A stretch of 64,000 nt of DNA from Lawsonibacter asaccharolyticus (GTDB taxonomy: Bacteria > Bacillota > Clostridia > Oscillospirales > Oscillospiraceae), in assembly GCA_003112755.1 (NCBI GenBank), contig BFBT01000001.1:2666001-2730000 (forward strand). Direction: 5' to 3'. Under the pieces are notes generated by a model. The model did not search any database and was not told the origin of the DNA. It saw nothing but the letters and a program-made list of their open reading frames with translations. The position numbers were made by a program, and so were the translations under genes. The first letter of the stretch is position 1. Each line of letters opens with the position of its first letter. This document shows, piece by piece, positions 7,135-15,992 of the stretch.

Positions 7135-10100
7135 ATGACCAACTTCGATTTTCTCCTCTCCGACACCCAATTTACCACCTTTGGGGAGGTCGCCATCGCA
7201 GCGGAAAAAATTTATACCATCGACCCGGCGGCCTGTGCCCTGAACTGCCGCCGGTGTGTGGAGTTTGCCGTCAAATGGATGTACTCCGTGGACGGCGGGT
7301 TGGTCATGCCTTACGATGATAGGCTTGCCAGCCTCATGGACACCGAGGATTTCCGGGCCATTGTGAACCGGGACCTGTGGCAGCGCCTGAAGTACATCCG
7401 CCAGACGGGTAATGCCGCCGCCCACACCGGGAAGAAGATCGCCCCGGAGCAGGCCCGGCTGTGCCTGGAAAACCTCTGGTACTTCATGGACTTTATCGCC
7501 TGCTGCTACGGCACCACTTACACCCCCGGAGCATTTGACCCAGCTCTGCTGGAGGAGCAGAACGCCGCCCCAGTTCCAGCTCCCGCGCCCGAGGTGGATC
7601 TGGCCGCCCTCATGGCGGAAAACCAGACTCTCCGGGCAGAGCTCACCGCCCGCCGGGAGACCCAGCAGCCCAGCTACACCCCCAAGCCCCTGGACCTCTC
7701 CGAGTACAAGACCCGCAAGCTGTACATCGACGCCATGCTCACCGACGCCGGCTGGACGGAGGGGAAGGACTGGCTAAACGAGGTGGAGCTGCCCGGTATG
7801 CCCAACCAGAGCGAGGTGGGCTATGCCGACTATGTGCTCTACGACGACGCCCACCGCCCCCTGGCCGTCATCGAGGCCAAGCGTACCTGTGTGGACCCGG
7901 CCAAAGGCCGCCAGCAGGCCAAGCTGTACGCCGATCTGCTGGAGCAGAAGTATGGCCGCCGCCCGGTGATCTTCCTCACCAACGGCTTTGACACCCGCCT
8001 GGACGACGGGGCTTACCCGGAGCGCCGGGTGGCCGCCTTCTACTCCAAGAGGGACCTGGAGAAGCTATTTAACCTCCGTGCTATGCGGACAAGCCTCAAG
8101 TACATTCAAGTGGATCGCAACATTGCGGGCCGCTACTATCAGGAGGGGGCAATCAAAGCCACCTGTCAGGCTTTGGCCCAGAACCGCCGGAAGGCCCTGC
8201 TGGTCATGGCCACCGGCTCCGGTAAGACCCGCACGGTCATCGCCCTGGTGAAGGTGCTCCTTCAGCACGGCTGGGTAAAGAATGTCCTCTTCCTGGCTGA
8301 CCGCAACTCCTTGGTCACCCAGGCCAAGCGTAGCTTTGTGAACCTGCTGCCCGACTTCTCCGTGACCAACCTGTGCGAGGAAAAAGACAATTACGCCGCC
8401 CGGTGCGTGTTTTCCACCTACCAGACCATGATGAACTGCATCGACACCGTGGAGGACGAGGAGGGCAAGCTGTTCACCGTAGGCCACTTTGACCTAGTCA
8501 TCTGTGACGAGGCCCACCGTTCCATCTACAACAAGTACCGGGACATTTTTAACTACTTCGATGCCCCTCTGGTGGGCCTCACCGCCACCCCTAAAGACGA
8601 GATCGATAAGAACACCTATGAGGTCTTTGAACTGGAGAGCGGCGTGCCCACCTACGGCTACGAGTTGGCCCAGGCGGTAAAGGACGGTTTTCTGGTGGAC
8701 TTCCTCACCGTGGAGAGCAAGCTGAAATTCCTGGAGGAGGGCATTTCCTACGCCGACCTGTCCGAGGAGGAAAAGGCGGAGTATGAGGCCACTTTTACTG
8801 ACGAGAACGGGGAGCTGCCCGAGCGGATTGAGTCCTCCGCCCTCAACGAGTGGCTGTTCAACGAGGACACCATCCGTCTGGCCCTGAACCTGCTGATGAC
8901 CAATGGCCTGAAGATCGACTACGGGGAGAAGCTGGGCAAGACCATCATCTTCGCCAAGAACCACCGCCACGCCGAAAAAATTCTGGAGGTCTTCGGCAAA
9001 GAGTATCCACACCTGCCCGGCTATGCCAAGGTCATCGACAACTACATGACCTACGCCCAGAGCGCCATCGACGAATTCTCTGACCCGAAAAAGCTGCCCC
9101 AGATTGCCATCTCCGTGGACATGCTGGATACCGGCATTGATGTACCCGAGGTGCTGAACCTGGTGTTCTTCAAGAAGGTTATGAGCAAGGCGAAGTTCTG
9201 GCAGATGATCGGCCGGGGTACCCGTTTGTGTCCGGGGTTGATAGACGGGGAGGACAAAACCAAGTTCTACATCTTCGACCTGTGCGGCAACTTTGAGTTC
9301 TTCCGAATGAACAAGGGCAAGGCCACTGCCAACCAGATGGCCCTGCAAAGTGCCATCTTCTATCTGAAAGCCCAGATCGTCTACAAGCTCCAGGACCTGG
9401 CCTATCAGACTGAAGACCTGATTCCATTCCGGGAGAAGCTGGTGGAGGAGATGCTGGCCAAGGTGCAGCAGCTGGACCGGGAGAACTTCGCCGTGCGGCA
9501 GCACCTGCGGTATGTGGAGAAGTTCGCCGACCCGGCGAGCTACCAGGCCCTCAGCTATGAGGATACGCTTCATCTGAAAGAGGAAGTGGCCCCCCTGCTC
9601 CAGCCGGATATGGACGAGGCCAGCGCCGTGCGGTTCGACGCGCTGATGTACGGGATCGAGCTGGCTTATCTGGTGGGCAAGACCTATAAGAAAGCCCGAA
9701 AGGACCTGGTGAAGAAGGTCAGCGGCGTGGCCAGCGTGGCCAACATCCCGGAGATCCGGGCCCAATCGGAACTCATCGAGAAGATCCTGCATACCGACTA
9801 TCTGGACAACGCCGGGATCAACGAGTTTGAGCATATCCGGGAGTGCCTGCGGAATCTGATGAAGTATCTGCCCCACGACGGCGCGATTTACAACACCAAT
9901 TTTACGGACGATATCCTCTCCGTGGAGTGGAAGGAGTCGGAGCTGGAGAACGACGACCTGAAAAACTACAAGGCCAAGGCGGAGTTCTATGTGCGCCAGC
10001 ATCAGGACAAGCCCGCTATCGCCAAGCTGCGCTCCAATGTGCCGCTGACGGCGGAGGATGTAAAGGAGCTGGAGTCCATCCTCTGGAGTGAGGTGGGCAC

Positions 10101-10419
10101 CAGACAAGACTATGAGGCCGAGGTGGGGCAGAAGCCTCTGGGGGAGTTCGTCCGGGAGATCGTGGGCATGGACATGAACGCCGCCAAGGAGGCCTTCGCC
10201 CAATACTTAAACGATGTCAACCTGGACAGCCGGCAGATCTACTTCGTCAACCAGATTGTGGAGTATATTGTCCATAATGGAGTCATGAAGGATCTGTCTG
10301 TGCTTCAGGAACCGCCCTTCACAGATCGTGGAAGTATCGTGGAGATTTTCACAGATCTGTCCCTGTGGGCTGGGATCAAAAGTGTCATCGACCGGATCAA
10401 TGCCAACGCCGCGGCATAG
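7135..10419 (+). CDS. hsdR: Type I restriction endonuclease subunit HsdR
   Basis: ATP-dependent translocase/nuclease subunit, 1094 residues. The N-terminal 140 residues look like a DUF4145-type helical domain. The nuclease motif includes E-A-K at 247-249 (VIEAKRT). The helicase core has Walker A ATGSGKT at 359-365, DEAH at 458-461, a TAT motif (GLTATP) and a QMIGRGTR motif VI. The C-terminal region resembles the EcoEI-type HsdR tail. The gene is intact and full length, but with HsdM broken the complex is probably unable to assemble. Confidence 0.94.
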   Translation: MTNFDFLLSDTQFTTFGEVAIAAEKIYTIDPAACALNCRRCVEFAVKWMYSVDGGLVMPYDDRLASLMDTEDFRAIVNRDLWQRLKYIRQTGNAAAHTGKKIAPEQARLCLENLWYFMDFIACCYGTTYTPGAFDPALLEEQNAAPVPAPAPEVDLAALMAENQTLRAELTARRETQQPSYTPKPLDLSEYKTRKLYIDAMLTDAGWTEGKDWLNEVELPGMPNQSEVGYADYVLYDDAHRPLAVIEAKRTCVDPAKGRQQAKLYADLLEQKYGRRPVIFLTNGFDTRLDDGAYPERRVAAFYSKRDLEKLFNLRAMRTSLKYIQVDRNIAGRYYQEGAIKATCQALAQNRRKALLVMATGSGKTRTVIALVKVLLQHGWVKNVLFLADRNSLVTQAKRSFVNLLPDFSVTNLCEEKDNYAARCVFSTYQTMMNCIDTVEDEEGKLFTVGHFDLVICDEAHRSIYNKYRDIFNYFDAPLVGLTATPKDEIDKNTYEVFELESGVPTYGYELAQAVKDGFLVDFLTVESKLKFLEEGISYADLSEEEKAEYEATFTDENGELPERIESSALNEWLFNEDTIRLALNLLMTNGLKIDYGEKLGKTIIFAKNHRHAEKILEVFGKEYPHLPGYAKVIDNYMTYAQSAIDEFSDPKKLPQIAISVDMLDTGIDVPEVLNLVFFKKVMSKAKFWQMIGRGTRLCPGLIDGEDKTKFYIFDLCGNFEFFRMNKGKATANQMALQSAIFYLKAQIVYKLQDLAYQTEDLIPFREKLVEEMLAKVQQLDRENFAVRQHLRYVEKFADPASYQALSYEDTLHLKEEVAPLLQPDMDEASAVRFDALMYGIELAYLVGKTYKKARKDLVKKVSGVASVANIPEIRAQSELIEKILHTDYLDNAGINEFEHIRECLRNLMKYLPHDGAIYNTNFTDDILSVEWKESELENDDLKNYKAKAEFYVRQHQDKPAIAKLRSNVPLTAEDVKELESILWSEVGTRQDYEAEVGQKPLGEFVREIVGMDMNAAKEAFAQYLNDVNLDSRQIYFVNQIVEYIVHNGVMKDLSVLQEPPFTDRGSIVEIFTDLSLWAGIKSVIDRINANAAA

Positions 10420-10624
10420 ATTAAGCCGCAGGAATAAAAAAGAGGGAGAGTCGGTCTTCATTAGCTCAGAGATTCTTGACCTGTTCCTTAGTTAGAACCG
10501 CAGGCGTAATAGAATGTGACCCTCAAATTCTACGGGGGAATAAAACAAAGAAAAGCCTCTTCCATTTACAACGGTTCCGTGCTCCGCTGTACTGAGGGCA
10601 GGAAGACAAATAGGGGGTGACCAG
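10420..10624. other. Intergenic, no gene recognised
   Basis: Contains an AGGGGGTGA ribosome site just before 10625 but no clear terminator or promoter. Confidence 0.4.
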
Positions 10625-11071
10625 ATGACAGAAAGAAAAATCCGTGCCGGGTACTACCGGCGGTACGATGGCAAGGTGGTCTATGTGGCCTCGCTGGCCA
10701 CCGACGTCGACACCGGCGAGGAAAGTGTCATCTGGACCACCTATCCCTTCGCAGATGCTCCCAAGTACTACACCTCCAGCAAAAGTCCTTCTGCGCTTTT
10801 ATCGAGGTGAACGGCGAGCGGAAAGCTAAGTATAAGCGATTGCTCAATATGAAGATCTCAGGGGAAGCCATAGAGCGGCTGGAGGAAGAAGGCTTCCGGG
10901 GACCGGTTCGTGGATGGCCTGTCCATTCGCAAGTAGGCAGAAGCCCATCAACTGAACCGTGGCAGCGTGGACTATCAGCAAAAGAAATTCTTCTTTGCCC
11001 TGGCTCGTCTGCTGAAAGAACGAGATGAGGCGGAGGGTACATGCCGACTGCGGAAACCAGCACATAAGTAA
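10625..11071 (+). pseudogene. Small element protein, broken by frameshifts
   Basis: The first 53 codons (MTERKIRAGYYRRYDGKVVY and on) are in one frame. The protein then continues in a second frame as SFCAFIEVNGERKAKYKRLL, and in a third as NRGSVDYQQKKFFFALARLL ending at TAA 11069-11071. At least two frame changes, and a stop before the last segment, mark it as decayed. The start resembles short DUF1653-like or plasmid accessory proteins, but I cannot name the family with confidence. Confidence 0.55.
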
Positions 11072-11083
11072 ATAATCCAACCT

Positions 11084-11122
11084 AAAACGGAGCGCCTGCT
11101 ACAAAGCAGACGCTCCGTTTTT
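11084..11122 (+). terminator. Rho-independent terminator
   Basis: Arms AAAACGGAGCG and CGCTCCGTTTT with an inner CTGCT/AGCAG stem and trailing T run. A related sequence, including flanks, lies at 59466-59525. Confidence 0.75.
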
Positions 11123-11271
11123 CTGTCAAATGTATGTCAATAGGATGTGATTTCCCCAATACAAGTAGAGAGGCAACTCGGACACCATCCAAACATTATG
11201 TCAAATCTATGTCACACGCAAATGTTCGCGGCTAAAGAAGTAGAGGGAGTTTTGAGAAGGAGATGGTCAAC

Positions 11272-11451
11272 ATGAAAGAATCTGTCTACAAGAACTACGG
11301 CGAGGCAACGGTGCCGGGCACATCACCGTCCAGTGGGTATGAACTGATGCACGAACCGGATTTCCCGGTACTGCGTGTGGGCAGCTGCATGGTAGTGCCG
11401 AAAGAAAAGTACATTCAGTGGATGGAGGAGCATACGGGAGGTGCTATATGA
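11272..11451 (+). pseudogene. Excisionase-like HTH protein, internally deleted
   Basis: About 59 residues beginning MKESVYKNYG, with AAGGAG at 11257-11262. Aligned by eye with the intact copy at 44542-44751, it shares the start and the tail (LRVGS..VVPKEK) but lacks about 12 residues, including the first helix of the helix-turn-helix. The frame is open, but DNA binding is probably lost. It overlaps the next gene by ATGA. Confidence 0.6.
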
Positions 11452-11993
11452 AGTTCCAACAGTGGCCTAAACGAGATCCCGACAAAAACTATTTCAAGGT
11501 CCCCAATGAAGTATTTCACATCGGTCTCAGTTACCCGGAGATCTCCATCTACTGCTATCTGCTGAGCATCGAGGACAGAGAAACATACCAGTGCTACCCC
11601 AGCTACAAGACCATCGGCAAGGCGCTGGGTATGAGTGAGAACACCGTGAGCAAGTATGTGCGCAGCCTGGAGGAGAAAGGCCTCATCCGCACCGAGCCGA
11701 CGATGGTGCGGAGCAAAGACGACAGCCCCCTCAACGGAAACCTGATCTACACTATCCGTCCGATCCAGGCGGCAGTCGAATTGTTCTACGAGCGGCACTT
11801 CCAGCAGTTGGAGGAGGATGCCGCCCGTCAGAGAGCGGCGGAACGCCTCGCAGAATTGGCCCGTGAAAGCCCCCAGAACGCCCTGTGTGCGCCTTTCGGA
11901 GCGGAAGCGAGTCCCAGTGCCGCCCCGGGGGTGGAGGCCCAATTTGGCCCACTTTCGGAGACGCTCCCGGGGACGAAAGAAAAAGCAGGATAA
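11448..11993 (+). CDS. Helix-turn-helix replication/regulatory protein
   Basis: 181 residues. The N-terminal 120 form a winged-helix replication-initiator-like domain (KRDPDKNYFKVPNEVF, then PSYKTIGKALGMSENTVSKY as the recognition helix). The C-terminal 60 residues are Ala/Glu-rich and low in complexity. Its paralogue is at 44748-45188 in the same gene order. ATG 11448 has GGGAGG upstream and overlaps the xis stop. Probably an element maintenance or regulation gene; the exact role is not shown. Confidence 0.75.
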   Translation: MKFQQWPKRDPDKNYFKVPNEVFHIGLSYPEISIYCYLLSIEDRETYQCYPSYKTIGKALGMSENTVSKYVRSLEEKGLIRTEPTMVRSKDDSPLNGNLIYTIRPIQAAVELFYERHFQQLEEDAARQRAAERLAELARESPQNALCAPFGAEASPSAAPGVEAQFGPLSETLPGTKEKAG

Positions 11994-12008
11994 ACGACGG
12001 GGTCGCAA

Positions 12009-12060
12009 GCGCCCCCGTCAGAAGCACCTCTGCCCGCAGTGCGGGCAGTTGCGGGGGCTT
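12009..12060. repeat. Nested hairpin, candidate oriT
   Basis: An outer GCCCCCG/CGGGGGC stem encloses an inner TGCCCGC-AGT-GCGGGCA hairpin (12031-12047). The same inner hairpin recurs at 45718-45732 before the other mobC gene. A position upstream of mobC and the relaxase gene fits an origin of transfer; no nick site was identified. Confidence 0.5.
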
Positions 12061-12179
12061 TTGCGGGGATTGGAAATGGGGTCAAAATCCGGGCCGTGAT
12101 ATCATCTCTGAGGTCACAATCCCCGAAAGCCTACTGCCACAAGGAAAAAACAGAGGTCAACCCCCGGAAAGGAGCCAAT

Positions 12180-12572
12180 ATGAGCAAAAAAGAGAAATTC
12201 CCACTCTACCTCTCTCCGGAGAAAAAGGCCATCCTGGAGCGCCGGTATCAGGAGGACGGGAGCCGGAGCATCACCGCCTTCATTGAACGGGCGGTGGACT
12301 TTTATCTGGACTACCTCAGTGCCAACAGCGCCGGACTGTTTCTCCCCACCTCCATCAAGTCCTATCTGGACGGAAGGATGGGACAGCTGGAGGAGCGGCT
12401 GTCCTCCATCGCCTTCCGGCAGGCGGTGGAGCAGGACATGGTGGCCGGTATCCTTGCCGACGCGTATCAGTTCAGCAGCGAAGATCTGCGACGACGGCGG
12501 GCGGAGAGCGTCCAAAATGTGCGGAAAACCAATGGCCGCATCTCGCTGGAGCAACGGGTGCGTGATGCTTAG
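12180..12572 (+). CDS. MobC-like relaxosome accessory protein
   Basis: 130 residues; begins KKEKFPLYLSPEKKAILERR and has a ribbon-helix-helix-like N-terminal segment (SRSITAFIERAVDFYLDYL). It ends in a conserved RRRRAESVQNVRKTNGRISL block. Such proteins bind oriT and help the relaxase nick. ATG 12180 follows AAAGGAG; an upstream in-frame extension to 12039 covers the oriT-like hairpin and is unlikely. It is paralogous to 45864-46277 and directly precedes the relaxase gene. Confidence 0.72.
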   Translation: MSKKEKFPLYLSPEKKAILERRYQEDGSRSITAFIERAVDFYLDYLSANSAGLFLPTSIKSYLDGRMGQLEERLSSIAFRQAVEQDMVAGILADAYQFSSEDLRRRRAESVQNVRKTNGRISLEQRVRDA

Positions 12573-12586
12573 GAGGAGGACGATGA

Positions 12587-14533
12587 GTGGCAGGATTGAT
12601 CGTAAAGAGCCCTTATCTCAAGTGCGGAGGCGGCAGTTCGGTCAGCGGCTATCTGCGGTATATCGGTACACGAGAACGGGTGGAGATCCTTCCGGATGAC
12701 CGTCCGCCCACTCGAAAGCAGGAGCAACTCATCACCAAACTGACCAAGGATTTCCCGGAGGCCAAGGAGCTGGGTGAGTATTCCGATTACAAAGACAAGC
12801 CAACCAAGGCCAATGCCTCGGTCTTTATCACCCGAGTACTGGAGGAGAACTGGTCTCAAGTGCAGCAATCAGATGGCTACATGAAGTACATCGCTACTCG
12901 GCCTCGCGCGGAGCGGCTTGGTGACCACGGGCTCTTTGGTGATGAGGAGACTGTGGATTTGGAACAGGCCATGCGAGAGCTGGATCAGTACAACGGGAAT
13001 GTGTGGACGCATATCCTCTCACTGAAGCGGGAGGACGCTGCGCGTCTTGGATATGACAATGCCAAAGCATGACGAAACCTGCTCCGAGCAAATCGCAATG
13101 AAATTGCCGCCGTCATGAACATCCAACCGAATCACTTCCGCTGGTATGCTGCCTTCCACGATGAGGGGAAGCATCCCCATGTGTACATGATGGCGTGGTC
13201 GACGGTGCCCGGTGAGGCATATCTCACGCGGGACGGCATCCGCAATATCAAATCCACGCTTACCAATCAGATCTTCAAACAGGAGATGCTCCACACCTAC
13301 GAACAGAAGTCACAGTCGAGGGATGAACTGGTGCGGGAGGCTCGCCGTGCGATCCGGCAGCTCACCCAGGAGATGACACGAAGCATCTGTACGGCTCCCG
13401 AGATCGAGCAGAAGATGGAGCAGCTGGCCGGACAACTGGAAACGGTCAAGGACAAAAAATGCTATGGCTACCTCCCCAAGTCCGTGAAGAAAACCGTGGA
13501 TGAGGTAGTGGACAAGCTGGAGGAGTTGCCGGTAGTGCGTGAGTGCTACGACCGGTGGTGCAAGCTCCAGGGCGAGGTGGAGAGCTACTACCACGACAAA
13601 CCCAGAGAACGGAAAAAGCTGTCCCAGGAGAAAGAGTTCCGGCAGATCAAAAACGCTGTCATCCAGGAAGCGGAGCGCATCCGTCTGGGTGCGATCTCCT
13701 TCGAGGATGATGACTTGGCTGAGCACGACGAGCCGGAACCGGCGCGTCGTGAGTCCAATGCCTGGCGGGAACTGTGGCGAATCATTCGGAACGAGGACAT
13801 TTCTCTGGACTACCGTGACCGGGCGGCAGAGAAGTTGGAACAGGTGGCAAAGTGCGGCGACGCCCATGCGCAATACCGGATGGGACAACTCTACCGGGAC
13901 GGTCCTCTGCTGATCCCGGACAACCGCAAAGCAAAGCAGTGGCTCACCCAGGCGGCGAAACAAGGGTTATCGGAAGCACAGTACGCCCTTGGCAAACTGT
14001 TCCTCTCTGACGATTGGGAGGTGCGGGACCCGGACGAGGGCATCCGCTGGCTGAAACAGGCGGCGGAAAACGGAAGCCACTTCGCCGCTTACCGCCTGGG
14101 CAAAGAGTATCTGGATGGAAACACCGTCAGCAAGGACACCACAAGAGCGGCGGATTGGTTCACCAAATCAGCAGAGGCGGGAAACCAGTACGCTCAGTAC
14201 ATGCTGGGCAAGCTGTGCCTGACGGGACAGGGGCAGCCACGGGATCAGGCCAAGGCAATGGTGTGGTTCAGCCGCTCCGCCGCCCAGGGAAATCAGTATG
14301 CTCAGTTCTTCCTGGAGCAGAGAAACGATCTCCACCCGCCCTCTGTGATGCTGGCGGTCACCCGGCTGCTCTATCACATGAGCCGGATCTTCCAGGACAA
14401 CTCCGTGCCATCCACCGTCCCGACGGGCTAGCAGGTGGATCGAAAGCTCAGGCGGAAGATCCAGGAGAAGAAGATTGCGATGGGCCACAAGCCGGATGAC
14501 CATGAGGAGCAGTGGCCTGAAATGACCATGTAA
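12587..14533 (+). pseudogene. Relaxase with Sel1 repeats, two nonsense codons
   Basis: A 648-codon frame that matches the intact relaxase at 46277-48082 along its length. A TGA at 13070-13072 replaces the Trp of KAWRNLL, and a TAG at 14429-14431 replaces the first Gln of GQQVDRK. The metal-binding HPHIHM motif reads HPHVYM, losing another His. Three or more Sel1-type repeats lie at 13840-14320. The start is GTG 12587 after GGAGGAGG. All of these changes are C-to-T or G-to-A transitions. The gene is inactive as a relaxase. Confidence 0.85.
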
Positions 14534-14602
14534 GCGGCGCAGAAAATGAGCCGCAAAACAAAGAATAAAATCCCTTCCACAAGAAGGGTAGAAAGGAATC
14601 CA

Positions 14603-14821
14603 ATGAAACGATCCAAGTACAACTCTTTCAATGAACTCCCCCTGATGTTGACCGTGCAGGATGTGGCCGATGTGTTGGGCATCGGGCTGGCCCACGCCTA
14701 CGAGGTAGCCCACCGGCAGGATTTCCCCACCATCACCCTGGGCAGCCGGATCATTGTCCCCCGTGATAAGTTCATGGCGTGGATCGATGAGCAGTCGGCC
14801 AAAAAAACGGAAATATTTTAG
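14603..14821 (+). CDS. Excisionase-like HTH protein
   Basis: 72 residues with a MerR/excisionase-type helix-turn-helix (LTVQDVADVLGIGLAHAYEV) and a wing (ITLGSRIIVPRDKF). Such proteins control the direction of integrase-mediated recombination. The ATG at 14603 follows GAAAGGA. The integrase remnant begins 56 bases downstream, the usual xis-int order. Intact here, although its integrase is not. Confidence 0.8.
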   Translation: MKRSKYNSFNELPLMLTVQDVADVLGIGLAHAYEVAHRQDFPTITLGSRIIVPRDKFMAWIDEQSAKKTEIF

Positions 14822-14877
14822 TGGCTATTTCAAAGATTCTGTGGTATTTGTTTGTGTTGCCAAAGGAGGGATGAACA

Positions 14878-15937
14878 ATGGCAAAGAAACGAGCAAACGG
14901 CGAGGGCAGCATCCGCAGAAAGCCCAACGGCCGCTGGGAGGGCCGATACACCCAGGGCATCGACCCCAGCACCGGCCGCGCCATTCAAAAAAGCGTATCC
15001 GCCAAGACACGGGCTGAGTGCAAGGAGAAGTTGGACCGGGCCATCCGGGACAACCGGGGCATCCCGGTGAACCACTCAGAAGATGTACAATGATTCTAAA
15101 ACCAAGGGGCGGGTGTAGCGCTTCGAGAAGCAGACCAACACGGAATTGTCCGGAAGTACGGTACGGCGCATCCACATGGTGCTGGCTGCGGCGCTGAAAC
15201 AGGCGGTCAAGGAGCGGATCATTCCATACAACCCCTGCGACAACTGCCGCATCCCGCCCAAGGAGAAAAAGGAGATGGCCATCATCCTGCCGGAGAAGCT
15301 GGGGGTATATCTTGGCGAGGCGGAGAAGTACGGTGTCCTGCCCATGTTCTTCCTGGAGCTATTCAGCGGCCTGCGGCGCGGGGAGCTGCTGGCACTCCAG
15401 TGGGATGACCTGAATGTAAAAGACCGGATCTTATCGGTGAGCAAGCAAGTCACTCGGATCGACGGTGAACTGGTGGTGACAGAGCCGAAAACCAAGAACT
15501 CTGTCCGCAAGGTGGCGCTGTCTCAGCAAGCGGTGGATATGCTGGTGCGGGAGCATGAACAGCACCCTGACAATCCTATCCTGTTCCCATCACCCCGCAC
15601 CGGTGGCTACTGGAGCCCGGACGCGGTGTCCAGGATCAACCGGAAACTGCTGGCGAAGGCGGGCATCGAGGAGCATATTCGCTTCCATGATCTGCGCCAT
15701 ACTTTCGCTACGATGGCCCTATCCAGCGGTGTGGATGTAAAGACGCTGTCCAGTATGCTGGGCCACTTCAGCGCCGGTTTCACCCTTGATACCTATACGC
15801 ACATCACTAATGATATGCAGAGAGGTGCTGCTGAGAAAATCGGCGGCTTCATGGAAACGGCTACGGCCAAACCGGAACCGCCTGACCCGCCGGAGGAGAG
15901 CCGGTGCAAGGTGATACCGTTCGAGAGGGTGGGATAA
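14878..15937 (+). pseudogene. Tyrosine integrase, deleted and nonsense-mutated
   Basis: The N-terminal arm-binding domain (KKRANGEGSIRRKPNGRWEG) is followed, after about 60 residues, by an internal deletion removing most of the core-binding domain. The frame then changes (YNDSKTKGRV), has a TAG at 15117-15119 where RVQRFEKQ is expected, and resumes through the full catalytic domain from 15146. Catalytic residues are present (LRRGE, HDLRHT, LGHF, DTYTH). It cannot make a complete recombinase. Confidence 0.85.
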
Positions 15938-15941
15938 GAAA

Positions 15942-15990
15942 CAAGCATAGCGCCAAAGGGGGTATTACCATTCTTTGGCGCTATGCTTTG
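15942..15990. terminator. Bidirectional terminator
   Basis: A 16-bp stem (AGCATAGCGCCAAAG-type arms) with a 14-base loop, flanked by A and T runs, between the convergent integrase remnant and the DUF262 gene. Confidence 0.8.
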
Positions 15991-15992
15991 TT

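Noticed and set aside
8494..10203. 569-codon minus-strand frame
   Set aside because: Antisense shadow of the hsdR helicase region caused by high GC and codon bias.
13070..13072. TGA read as tryptophan or selenocysteine in the relaxase
   Set aside because: Other genes in the window use TGA as a normal stop, no SECIS-like context was seen, and the paralogue has TGG here.
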